Part shown: one piece after another, positions 56,714 through 64,000 of the stretch
Layout of the letters: every line of letters begins with the position of its first letter
Position numbering within the stretch: the first letter of the stretch is position 1
Source: Jeotgalicoccus coquinae
GTDB lineage: Bacteria; Bacillota; Bacilli; Staphylococcales; Salinicoccaceae
Direction of reading: 5' to 3'
DNA length: 64,000 nucleotides
NCBI RefSeq assembly: GCF_014207425.1
Contig: NZ_JACHFF010000001.1
Span: forward strand, 558,001 to 622,000
Notes under the pieces: model-generated
Told to the model about the DNA's origin: nothing
Seen by the model: only the letters and a program-made list of their open reading frames with translations
Database searches by the model: none
Program-made: the position numbers and the translations under genes

Positions 56714-57007
56714 ATGAGTAGAAAAAGAACGTATGATCAAACGTTCAGAATGGAAGCAGTAAGCTTAGTTAATACCAGTAATAAATCTATCGCTGCCGTG
56801 GCCAGAGAATTAGATATACCACCACATACATTGACTCGGTGGGTTTCGATGTATGGCAATGAAGGTTCAGATGCATTTGTGGGCAGCGGTAACCTGAGCT
56901 CAGAAAAGCAGGAAGAGAGAGATTTACAGAAACAAATCAGAGATTTAGAAGAGGAGAACAGAATACTAAAAAAGGCTATGCGCATCTTTGCCAACGACCA
57001 GAAGTGA
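56714..57007 (+). CDS. IS3-family transposase OrfA
   Basis: 97-residue helix-turn-helix protein (RKRTYDQTFRMEAVSLV, IAAVARELDIPPHTLTRWV) with a leucine-zipper-like end. A AAA AAG at 56968-56974 is in the phase needed for -1 frameshifting into orfB, giving the OrfAB transposase. ATG 56714 is chosen over the in-frame start at 56702, since homologues begin near MSRKRTYDQ. Confidence 0.9.
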   Translation: MSRKRTYDQTFRMEAVSLVNTSNKSIAAVARELDIPPHTLTRWVSMYGNEGSDAFVGSGNLSSEKQEERDLQKQIRDLEEENRILKKAMRIFANDQK

Positions 57008-57861
57008 TTTTTGGTTTCATCCAGGCACACCGACACGCATTCCGTGTATCAAAGATGTGTGAAGTCCTCGGTGTCTCCAAAAGTGGATTCTATCAATGGC
57101 TGAAGCATGCACCCACACCCCAGCAGGAACAAAAAACACAGCTAAAGCGTCAGATTAAAAAGGTTCACAAGCAATCCAAGGCACGGTATGGCAGTCCAAA
57201 GATCACACGGATGTTGTGGAAAGAAGGTACCGTTGTGTCTGAGCGGACTGTCAGTCAGCTGATGAAGGAAATGGGCATCCGTTCAAAAGTCGTCAAAAAA
57301 TACAAAGCGACGACAAATTCCAAGCACAATCTGCCAATCTATCCAAACCACGTCGACCAGGACTTTAAAGTCAACGCACGTGGCATCATCTGGGTCTCTG
57401 ATATTACCTACGTTCACACGGATGAAGGTTGGCTCTATCTGGCTACTGTGATGGACTTGTTCTCCAGACGGATCATTGGTTGGGCGATGTCGAAACGAAT
57501 GACGAAGCAGCTGGTCATCAGAGCATTAAAGCGCGCTTTCCAGACGCAGCCGCCGACGGCTGGCCTGATCCATCATTCGGACAGAGGCAGTCAGTATGCC
57601 GCATTAGAATATCAGGCATTATTGGAATCTGAAGGCATTATCACCAGTATGAGCCGTAAAGGCAACTGTTATGACAATGCTTGTATCGAGTCGTTTCACA
57701 GTATTATCAAGAAAGAATTGATCCATCATGAGCGTTACAAGACTCGGTCTGAGGCGACCATGAGCATTTTTGAGTATATCGTGAGTTTTTATAATTATGA
57801 AAGAATTCATGGCTATTTGAACTATTTATCACCGATGGCATTCGAAAAAATGTACGCGTAA
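57004..57861 (+). CDS. IS3-family transposase OrfB (DDE integrase core)
   Basis: 285 residues with an HTH_21-like start (YGSPKITRMLWKEG) and rve integrase core. DDE residues: WVSDITYV, HHSDRGSQYA and CIESFHSIIKKE, with K seven after E. The GTG at 57004 overlaps the orfA stop; functional expression probably needs the -1 frameshift at 56968-56974. No internal stop, so it may be active. Confidence 0.93.
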   Translation: MIFGFIQAHRHAFRVSKMCEVLGVSKSGFYQWLKHAPTPQQEQKTQLKRQIKKVHKQSKARYGSPKITRMLWKEGTVVSERTVSQLMKEMGIRSKVVKKYKATTNSKHNLPIYPNHVDQDFKVNARGIIWVSDITYVHTDEGWLYLATVMDLFSRRIIGWAMSKRMTKQLVIRALKRAFQTQPPTAGLIHHSDRGSQYAALEYQALLESEGIITSMSRKGNCYDNACIESFHSIIKKELIHHERYKTRSEATMSIFEYIVSFYNYERIHGYLNYLSPMAFEKMYA

Positions 57862-57965
57862 CATGGAATTCCCGGCATATTTAAAAGCAAAACTTAAATA
57901 TGTCGGGATCAAAATTGTACCAATTTAGAGGTACTTAATTTACCGTGTCCGAAATCTTGACATAG

Positions 57966-58664
57966 GTCCAAGATGATTACAATGATTGCTTAAGAAAAGA
58001 ACTGAATCGTTTTAATCAAAGACCGTTTCAAAAGAAACCAGGGTCTCGGTTCTCCATGTTTAACGATATGGAACGTACGATCCTTCAATCTTTACCGGCT
58101 GTGCCGTTTGAGTACTGTGAATATAAAACAGTGAAGGTTTATAACAATGCCCATATCAGTTATCAGAAACATCATTATTCTGTGCCGTATCAATATATTG
58201 GGCACAGTCTAAAACTTAAAATTTATGGGAAAAAAATCCAAGTGTGGCATCAAGACTGCATGTTGTGTGGGCACGGGACATTGAATAAAGTGCCGGGCGG
58301 CTACACGACAGTTATCGATCACTTACCTGAACATAGCACAACACACGGCGAGTGGAATAGTCAGCGCTATTTAAAGTGGGCACGGCATATTGGTCCCAAC
58401 GTCCATTTAGTCGTTGAAAATATGTTTTCGGATGGTCCGGAATAAAAACACTACAAACGGGTTCACGCATTATTAAAATTGGCAGACACCCATTCAGATT
58501 CCGCCCTGAACGATGCCTGCCATCATGCATTAGAACGTACATCTCATCCAGGTTATCGTTTAATCACGCAATTACTGAACACTGGCACGTCCCACTTAAA
58601 GTCTAGCACCCCAGAAAGTACGGAACAATCTTTTTTGAGAGGGGCTGATTATTATGAGCAATAA
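57966..58664 (+). pseudogene. IstA transposase remnant of an IS21-family element
   Basis: C-terminal part of IstA: KELNRFNQRPFQKKPGSRFS, then YNNAHISYQKHHYSVPYQYIG (Mu-type beta-barrel end) and LPEHSTTHGEWNSQRY. The N-terminal half with the DDE core is missing; a stop (57963-57965) precedes the remnant, right next to the IS3 end. An in-frame TAA at 58443-58445, probably a former CAA, interrupts the rest, which continues (ALLKLADTHSDS) to 58664. Non-functional. Confidence 0.85.
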
Positions 58665-59415
58665 TCAACAACGCTTACAAACGGTTATCGGTTAATTACG
58701 TGAGATGCGACTGACGACAATGGCGGATCAGCTTCATAGTCTGTATTTGTAGGAGCGTAATCATGCGATGACGCCACTGGATTATTTAGAAGTTATCGTC
58801 AATGAAGAGTATCAAATCAGACAAGATAACCGCATTGAACGTTATCGGAAACAAGCGACACTGTCACATAAAGAAGCAAAGATTTCAGATGTTCGCTATG
58901 AATCCAGCAGAGGCTTGCGTAAAGAAAGCATTGAACAACTTTCAACTAACCATTATATTCAACATCATCGCAATGTCATCGTTCAAGGTGCCACAGACAC
59001 GGGTAAAAGTTATTTAGCCAATGCGTTGGTCAATCATGCGATTGAATCTGGATTTACAGGGAGGTATTATCGGATGACTGAGTTATTGAATGATATTGAT
59101 CTGGCTGAACTTCATGGCAATTTAGGTAAATTGTTGAAGAAACTCATGAAAGTAGATGTGCTTGTGATTGATGATTTCCTCTTAACGTCGACTAAAGAAC
59201 AGGAACAAAAGCATTTGATGGAAGTCTTTGAGTTAAGAAGTCGTGAGAAATCTTTAATTTTGTGTTCACAGATGTCTTCGGCAGAATGGCACAAGAAATT
59301 AGGTGAGGGTGCGATTGCGGACGCTATTTTAGATCGTGCATGTTCAAAATCCTATAAACTCATCTTAAATGGTGAATCCTTACGTAAAATCGATGGTATC
59401 GATACGCCGATTTAA
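58654..59415 (+). pseudogene. IstB ATPase helper gene of the IS21-family element, with two stops
   Basis: IstB/DnaA-like AAA+ helper. Reading from ATG 58654 (overlapping the istA end as usual) there are in-frame stops TAA 58693-58695 and TAG 58750-58752, after which the frame is open to 59415. Walker A is GATDTGKSY and Walker B VLVIDDFL. Possibly a 215-residue product is made from ATG 58768, but the N-terminal DNA-binding part would be lost. Confidence 0.85.
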
Positions 59416-59471
59416 GTGGTAATGATAAACGCGATTTACGATACCACGTAAATCGCGTTCGTCATTACCAC
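59416..59471. repeat. Long palindrome after istB, contains copy B of the 16-bp core
   Basis: A 25-nt left arm (59416-59440, starting GTGGTAATGA) and a 25-nt right arm (59447-59471, ending TCATTACCAC) surround ATACCA. Pairing is complete except for one mismatch and one G-U. The inner part AACGCGATTTACG/CGTAAATCGCGTT is the same as in the 54558-54595 palindrome. Confidence 0.9.
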
Positions 59472-59595
59472 TTTGACTGCTAAACTAAAGTGAACAGTTT
59501 TTTCATATTGCATATAATTCATATTAAAATTAAAAAGAAAATAAGTACCAATAACATAAAGTAATGAGGCATCTTTTAATAATTTATTTATCTAT

Positions 59596-61125
59596 TTAAA
59601 TCCTTTCAATTAATTTTCTTAATAGCGGTTGTGACATTGGAATATCATATTTATTAGAATTACCAATGTTTATATCTGGACATATATCATATATTTTTTC
59701 ATAAGCATAAGTAAGTGCATTTTGGTCTAAAGTCCAAGAATTCTCTTTATCCAAGTTATTTATAATATAAGTCCTCACTAAATTAAGAAATTCATGAGAT
59801 TTAGAATTGTTTTTTAAAAAAACATAACCTGCCATGATCCTTCTCCAAGGGAACAAAGATAATAGAGCTGGTGAAAAAGGAATGGATAAATCGTGTGCAG
59901 TTATTTTTGATAGATATGTTTCTAACTCGTCATTAATGAAAAAATCTGCATCCATAATAAAGATATCGTTATCATTTTGATTCATAATATTTTTTGCGAT
60001 AACATATCTTGAACAAGCATAATAGGTTTTTGAATCTTTAACAAATTCTGGATAAATCTCATAGGAAAAAGTGGGTACAGTAATTGGAGATTTTGGTCTG
60101 ATATAGTCTATTAGATTTTCATAAAGTGACTTTGCCTCTTTAATGGCGTCATTGCTCGTATTATTGTAATCTACGATATGGAAATGAAAATGATAATTAC
60201 GTAAAGCAATAATAGAATAAAATAATTGTATACTATAGTATTTTAAAAATTGTGCATCCATTGATAATAATATTGTAATCCCTGTTCTATTTTCTATGAG
60301 AGAATCATGGAATACTATTTCAGGAGTATAATTAATTCCATCAACAATGCTAGTATAAGTGTAGGATCCGATGTCGATTTTCATAGATTTTATATAATTC
60401 TCTTCAAACTCGTGAGATTTATTAAATGCTTTAATCGCTAAATTACGTTTTCCAATGTAGCTATAATATAATCCTATAAAAAGAGTGGAAAATTCTAAGT
60501 TTATCTGTTCTAACTTAAAAATACGTGAATTAATATACTCATGTAAACGAATATCATTTAAAGTGATGCCGTTATTAATATCTTGAAATGAAAAATTGGA
60601 AAGACCGAAATGTTTTAGTGCCTTGTTTAAATTTAATACCTCTTCAATATAAAATAAAATATTTTTCCAGAGCAATGGAATTTCAGTATTCGTATCTTTA
60701 CTTATTTCAATTAAAAGGTTCAAATTATTATGAGAAGTATCAGGATTGTTCCAAATATTTCTCATACTATTTGCGAAAGCTGTTCTTATTTCTGGTATAT
60801 GGTTAATGGAATAATTATCCCAGTATATTTCTAGTGTTTTCTTAAATTCCTCTAATGATATATGTGATATATCATTGAATAATTCATCTAAAATTTTATC
60901 ATTATATAACTTCATGTATTTAGTTTTATCAGTCCACTTATTATCGTTTTTAATTTGTAATTTATATTTGAAATCTGCCAAATTATTCAAGATAGAATCA
61001 TCCTCAATTTCGTAAAAACTATTAGAGGGTATTATTTCAATTTTGTCAAATTTTTTCATATTCATATTATATATGACAAGTCTCGTTTCAGATGAAATGT
61101 CCATTTTTTTAGGATATATTCTCAT
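59596..61125 (-). CDS. Putative GT-A glycosyltransferase with N-terminal small beta module
   Basis: 509 residues. Residues about 8-72 are the small module found in two other proteins here (ETRLVIYNMNMKKF, FKYKLQIKNDNKWTD). A helical region (about 85-265) follows, then a GT-A type nucleotide-sugar transferase fold with TGITILLSMDAQFLKYYSI, DIFIMDADFFINDEL (DAD as the metal motif) and WTLDQNALTYAYE. AAGG sequences precede the ATG. It points toward the IS21 remnant and lies between two IS remnants, opposite in strand to the rest of the locus. Specificity unknown. Confidence 0.72.
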   Translation of the reverse strand: MRIYPKKMDISSETRLVIYNMNMKKFDKIEIIPSNSFYEIEDDSILNNLADFKYKLQIKNDNKWTDKTKYMKLYNDKILDELFNDISHISLEEFKKTLEIYWDNYSINHIPEIRTAFANSMRNIWNNPDTSHNNLNLLIEISKDTNTEIPLLWKNILFYIEEVLNLNKALKHFGLSNFSFQDINNGITLNDIRLHEYINSRIFKLEQINLEFSTLFIGLYYSYIGKRNLAIKAFNKSHEFEENYIKSMKIDIGSYTYTSIVDGINYTPEIVFHDSLIENRTGITILLSMDAQFLKYYSIQLFYSIIALRNYHFHFHIVDYNNTSNDAIKEAKSLYENLIDYIRPKSPITVPTFSYEIYPEFVKDSKTYYACSRYVIAKNIMNQNDNDIFIMDADFFINDELETYLSKITAHDLSIPFSPALLSLFPWRRIMAGYVFLKNNSKSHEFLNLVRTYIINNLDKENSWTLDQNALTYAYEKIYDICPDINIGNSNKYDIPMSQPLLRKLIERI

Positions 61126-61320
61126 TAACCTTATCTGCTCCTTTATATAAAAAACCTTTCTATAGTTAATAATAATATATAAAAGGTAAATAAAACAAGT
61201 TAATGTATATTAGTTGTGTTTGGCAACTAAAAAAACATAGGACTGCTGTAACTGCTAAACTAGACACAACAGTTGGGCATGCGGACAAAATCTTAGACTA
61301 AATTGGTTAGGAGGAAGTCG

Positions 61321-62813
61321 ATGTATGCATATAAGGAAAAATTAAAAGCTATAAATCTTTATTTTAAATACGAATCATACGCTGCTGTAATAAACGAACT
61401 CGGGTACCCTTCACGTTTGGCACTTAGAAACTGGATAGAAGGACACAAACGGCATGGTGACGTTAAAAAGGAAATTACTCGTCGGTCAAAATACACAGAA
61501 AAACAGAAACAGACGGCAGTGGCTCATTATTTAGAGTATGGTAAGTGTTATTCTCGTACAATTAGAATGCTGGGGTATCCAAGTCGTGCGCTTTTAACGA
61601 ATTGGGTAATGGAAATGGCACCTCAGTCTCGTAAATTTAAAAGAAATGGGATAAACTTAACATCAAAAGAAAAAGAAGCTGGTGTTTTACTCACTCGTAA
61701 TACATCTGCACAGAAAATAGCGGATGATATGGGAGTTAGCCGAGAGTCTCATTACCAGTATAAAGACCAGCTGCTTGGCAAAGGTGTGTCTATCAATAAA
61801 ATGAAGAAACCTAGTGATACAGACGTTAATAAATTGAAAGACCAAGTCAAGCAACTTCAGGATGAGCTATCTCAACTTCAAATGCAAAAAGATATACTAG
61901 AGAAAGCAGGAGAAATTATAAAAAAAGACCAGAGCATCTTTCTGGAAGCGCTGACTAACCAAGAAAAAACAACCCTGATTGATGCCCTTCGTCCAAAGTA
62001 CAAACTGTCTCAATTATTAACATCTATTGACATTCCCAAAAGTAGTTATTGTTACCATAAGAAACAACTTGCTCTGCGGAATAAATACAACTATGTGCGG
62101 GTTCAAATTATTGATGTTTTCAAAGCAGGTAAGCGTCGTTACGGTTACCGACGAATACATGCGTCATTAAAAAATATAGGGATTATCCTGTCGGAAAAAA
62201 TAGTGCGACATATCATGAGAGAAAAAAATCTCGTTTTGGAATCTATTAAAATGAGAAAATATAGTTCGTATGGTGAAGATATCACCTGATGTTTCTAATG
62301 TTTTAAAACGTAATCTTAAAGCATATAAAATAAATGGATTACAGATATTACGGACTTTTGTATACCTAGCGGTAAAGTATATATCCAATGATTGACTGTT
62401 TTGATGGTGCTATCGTGAGTTGGACAATGAGTACCACCCCTAATGCAGAGTTAGTTAATACCATGCTGGATCAGGCGATGCAAACGTTACAGGAGGGCGA
62501 GAGACCAGTCATTCATACGGATCGGGGTGCGCATTATCGTTGGCATGGATGGATTGATCGAATGGATAGTCATGACTTAATACGATCAATGTCCAAAAAA
62601 GGCTGTTCTCCCGATAACACTGCATGTGAGGGCTTCTTTGGACGGTTAAAAAACGAGTTCTTTTATGGCGAATCCTGGTTGGATGCCTCTCTTGAAAATT
62701 TTATCGAACAATTAGATGAATATCTTGTATGGTATAACCATGAAAGAATCAAACTATCATTAGGTGGAATGAGTATTATAAAACATCGCGAAACCTTGAG
62801 TTGTGTGGCATAG
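61321..62813 (+). pseudogene. Frameshifted IS3-family transposase
   Basis: Starts at ATG 61321 after AGGAGG (61309-61314). Tandem helix-turn-helix repeats (YAAVINELGYPSRLALRNWI, CYSRTIRMLGYPSRALLTNWV), coiled coil, then the OrfB start (RYGYRRIHASLKNIGI) are in one frame that ends at 62289. The expected continuation ISPDVSNVLKRNLKAYK is in another frame, TDITDFCIPSGKVYI in a third, and the rest (HTDRGAHYRW, CEGFFGRLKNEFF) is open at 62388-62813. At least two frameshifts break the region around the first catalytic Asp, so it is inactive. Confidence 0.88.
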
Positions 62814-63178
62814 TAGTCAAAATAATACGATTCAAACAGTGAAGCTATAAGAGTAACAATTAGATTTACACTGTTATATTAGATACATTTAACAATTAAT
62901 GGTCTAAGAAAATATCTGCACCCCCGTTTTGCTCATTAATTTTGAACACTTTATGACTAAAGAAAAGATAAGAAAATTTTTGAAACGACAGATAAATAGC
63001 AGGGTGGTAGTTTTTGATTTTTAACATGTAATAAACATATGAAATTATACGAATGGACTAAACCTTAATTTATTTCTAATAATCATTTGCTATTCTAATT
63101 TATAGTTACATGTATTATAATGTCAGGTCTAAAATTGTGGTAAAATATAATTTAATAGACTTATGGAGGGCATATGTG
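62814..63178. other. Non-coding stretch with promoter of the last gene
   Basis: No gene is seen. A TATAAT (63146-63151) lies about 30 bp before the ATG at 63179 and GGAGGG (63165-63170) is the ribosome site. The stretch 62910-63030 may be IS debris, but I could not assign it. Confidence 0.55.
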
Positions 63179-64000
63179 ATGAAGGGTTTTTTATACTTAT
63201 TTCAAAAGAAAAAAAAGATGCATAATTCTGATAGTATTTTAAAAGCAATCGATCTATTAAAGGAAGCAAATCACTCATTTAATATAAAAGAAACTGAACA
63301 AATGAGAAGTATTATATATACTAATGAAATGACTAAAAAATATTCTGATTATATATCTTTTAAGCATATTTCTTACATCGGACAATTTGTTGACAGTCCA
63401 AAGATAATATGTGAGCAACTAGCAAATCTTAATGAAGAAGAATTAAGAAATTATGTGAGTAATCTCAGAGGTGCATTTGCTTTAGCAATCTCTGATTATA
63501 AAAATGAAACCATGAAATTTTTCACTCATATATTTAGAATTGATAATGTTTTTTATCGTGAGACCGAAAATGAGATTATAGTAGGAACGGATCCACTTAT
63601 AGTTAGTGCAGTATCTAATGAAAATTTAAAGCCAGAGATAGATATATCCAACAGTGTTTCATTCTTAATGAATGGTTATTTTGCAGATGAGAAAACCCTT
63701 TTTAAAGGAGTAGAGCTAGTCCCGCCAAATAGTGTAATGGATGTAAGTAAGGATGGTATAAGTATTCAATATATAGATAATTCTATAGAAGAAATGTTTA
63801 CAATTAAACCCAATAAAGAAATTAATAATGCAATCAAAGAAAACTATATTGATGCTTTTAAAGCTGTCCCTAAAACTTCCAGTATTAATATAGGAGTGAC
63901 TGGAGGGAAAGATAGTAGATTAGCACTACTGGGCCTATTAGAAGCCGGATATGATGTGAAAACTAATACTAGAGGTTTTTCTGATAATCCAGATGTCATA
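63179..64000 (+). CDS. Asparagine-synthetase-like ATP-pyrophosphatase, member 5 (3' end outside window)
   Basis: 274 codons visible. Starts MKGFLYLFQKKKKM (no Cys nucleophile). Ntn-like part: SYIGQFVDSPK, LRGAFALAISDYKNE, VGTDPLIVSAV. PP-loop TGGKDSR at 241-247, then LALLGLLEAGYDVKT. It is the fifth protein of this type in the region, diverged from members 3 and 4 in the N-terminal part. Own promoter likely. It shows that the surface-polymer locus continues past the IS block. Confidence 0.82.
   Translation, partial: MKGFLYLFQKKKKMHNSDSILKAIDLLKEANHSFNIKETEQMRSIIYTNEMTKKYSDYISFKHISYIGQFVDSPKIICEQLANLNEEELRNYVSNLRGAFALAISDYKNETMKFFTHIFRIDNVFYRETENEIIVGTDPLIVSAVSNENLKPEIDISNSVSFLMNGYFADEKTLFKGVELVPPNSVMDVSKDGISIQYIDNSIEEMFTIKPNKEINNAIKENYIDAFKAVPKTSSINIGVTGGKDSRLALLGLLEAGYDVKTNTRGFSDNPDVI

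Larger units (their letters stand above)
56648..57951 (+). mobile_element. IS3-family insertion sequence, apparently intact
   Basis: Imperfect terminal inverted repeats: left TGGACACAGTGAATTGAG from 56648, right CTTAATTTACCGTGTCCG ending 57951 (14 of 18 matching). AAA on both flanks (56645-56647 and 57952-57954) would fit a 3-bp target duplication but is low-complexity. It encodes overlapping orfA and orfB with a slippery A-AAA-AAG. It abuts the truncated istA remnant. Confidence 0.85.

Noticed and set aside
59472-61290. Shared ACTGCTAAACTA words near 59477 and 61250 as inverted or direct ends of a composite transposon
   Set aside because: Only about 12-13 bp match in direct orientation; too little to define an element without further copies.

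Overview
The window looks like a low-to-moderate GC Gram-positive chromosome of the family Staphylococcaceae. The housekeeping half has the Bacillus/Staphylococcus order rnjB - ftsK - M16 peptidase pair - SDR - ymfK - rodZ - pgsA - recA - rny - ymdB - ricA - mutS - mutL - hydrolase - miaA - hfq - gpx - hflX - ynbB. Details differ from Staphylococcus aureus itself: no cinA between pgsA and recA, an ABC exporter pair where other genes sit in S. aureus, and tagGH directly after ynbB. A relative such as Jeotgalicoccus, Salinicoccus or Nosocomiicoccus is my inference, not something the sequence proves.

Region by region. 1-9492: RNA decay (3' part of RNase J2), DNA translocase FtsK, two M16-family proteins, an oxidoreductase, YmfK, RodZ and PgsA, mostly overlapping or tightly spaced. 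9493-18717: recA with a LexA-type box, rny, a NERD-domain gene lying between two regular repeat arrays, ymdB, and a heterodimeric ABC exporter with complementary degenerate ATP sites. 18766-29751: a TPP riboswitch, ricA, a third repeat array, thiW, mutSL, a lysophospholipase-like hydrolase, miaA, hfq, a convergent glutathione peroxidase, hflX and ynbB. The three arrays (12510-12664, 13933-14087, 19505-19659) each hold exactly four quasi-palindromic units with a strict 41-bp period.

29846-64000 is a cell-surface polysaccharide region that becomes more AT-rich to the right. It starts with TagG/TagH export and a large GT4 glycosyltransferase. These are followed by a Wzz-like/degenerate tyrosine-kinase-like pair, a UDP-ManNAc-type dehydrogenase (which makes a uronic acid), two copies of a cassette made of an SH3/GW-like protein plus a CgeB-type glycosyltransferase, a heparinase II/III - alpha/beta-hydrolase fusion and a stand-alone hydrolase of the same fold. 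It also holds five asparagine-synthetase-like proteins. Four of these keep the PP-loop ATP-pyrophosphatase motif, and none starts with the cysteine nucleophile of class II glutaminases. A small beta-type module recurs in three otherwise unrelated proteins. I infer a system that builds a uronic-acid-containing wall polymer, flips it through TagGH and decorates it through ATP-dependent carboxylate activation; the exact chemistry is unknown.

The right end (56648-62813) is littered with insertion sequences: an apparently intact IS3-family element, a decayed IS21-type element (istA with one internal stop, istB with two), a frameshifted second IS3-type transposase, and a 16-bp-stem palindrome present on both sides of the IS3/IS21 block. 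A fifth asparagine-synthetase-like gene runs off the window end. I saw no rRNA, tRNA or CRISPR.
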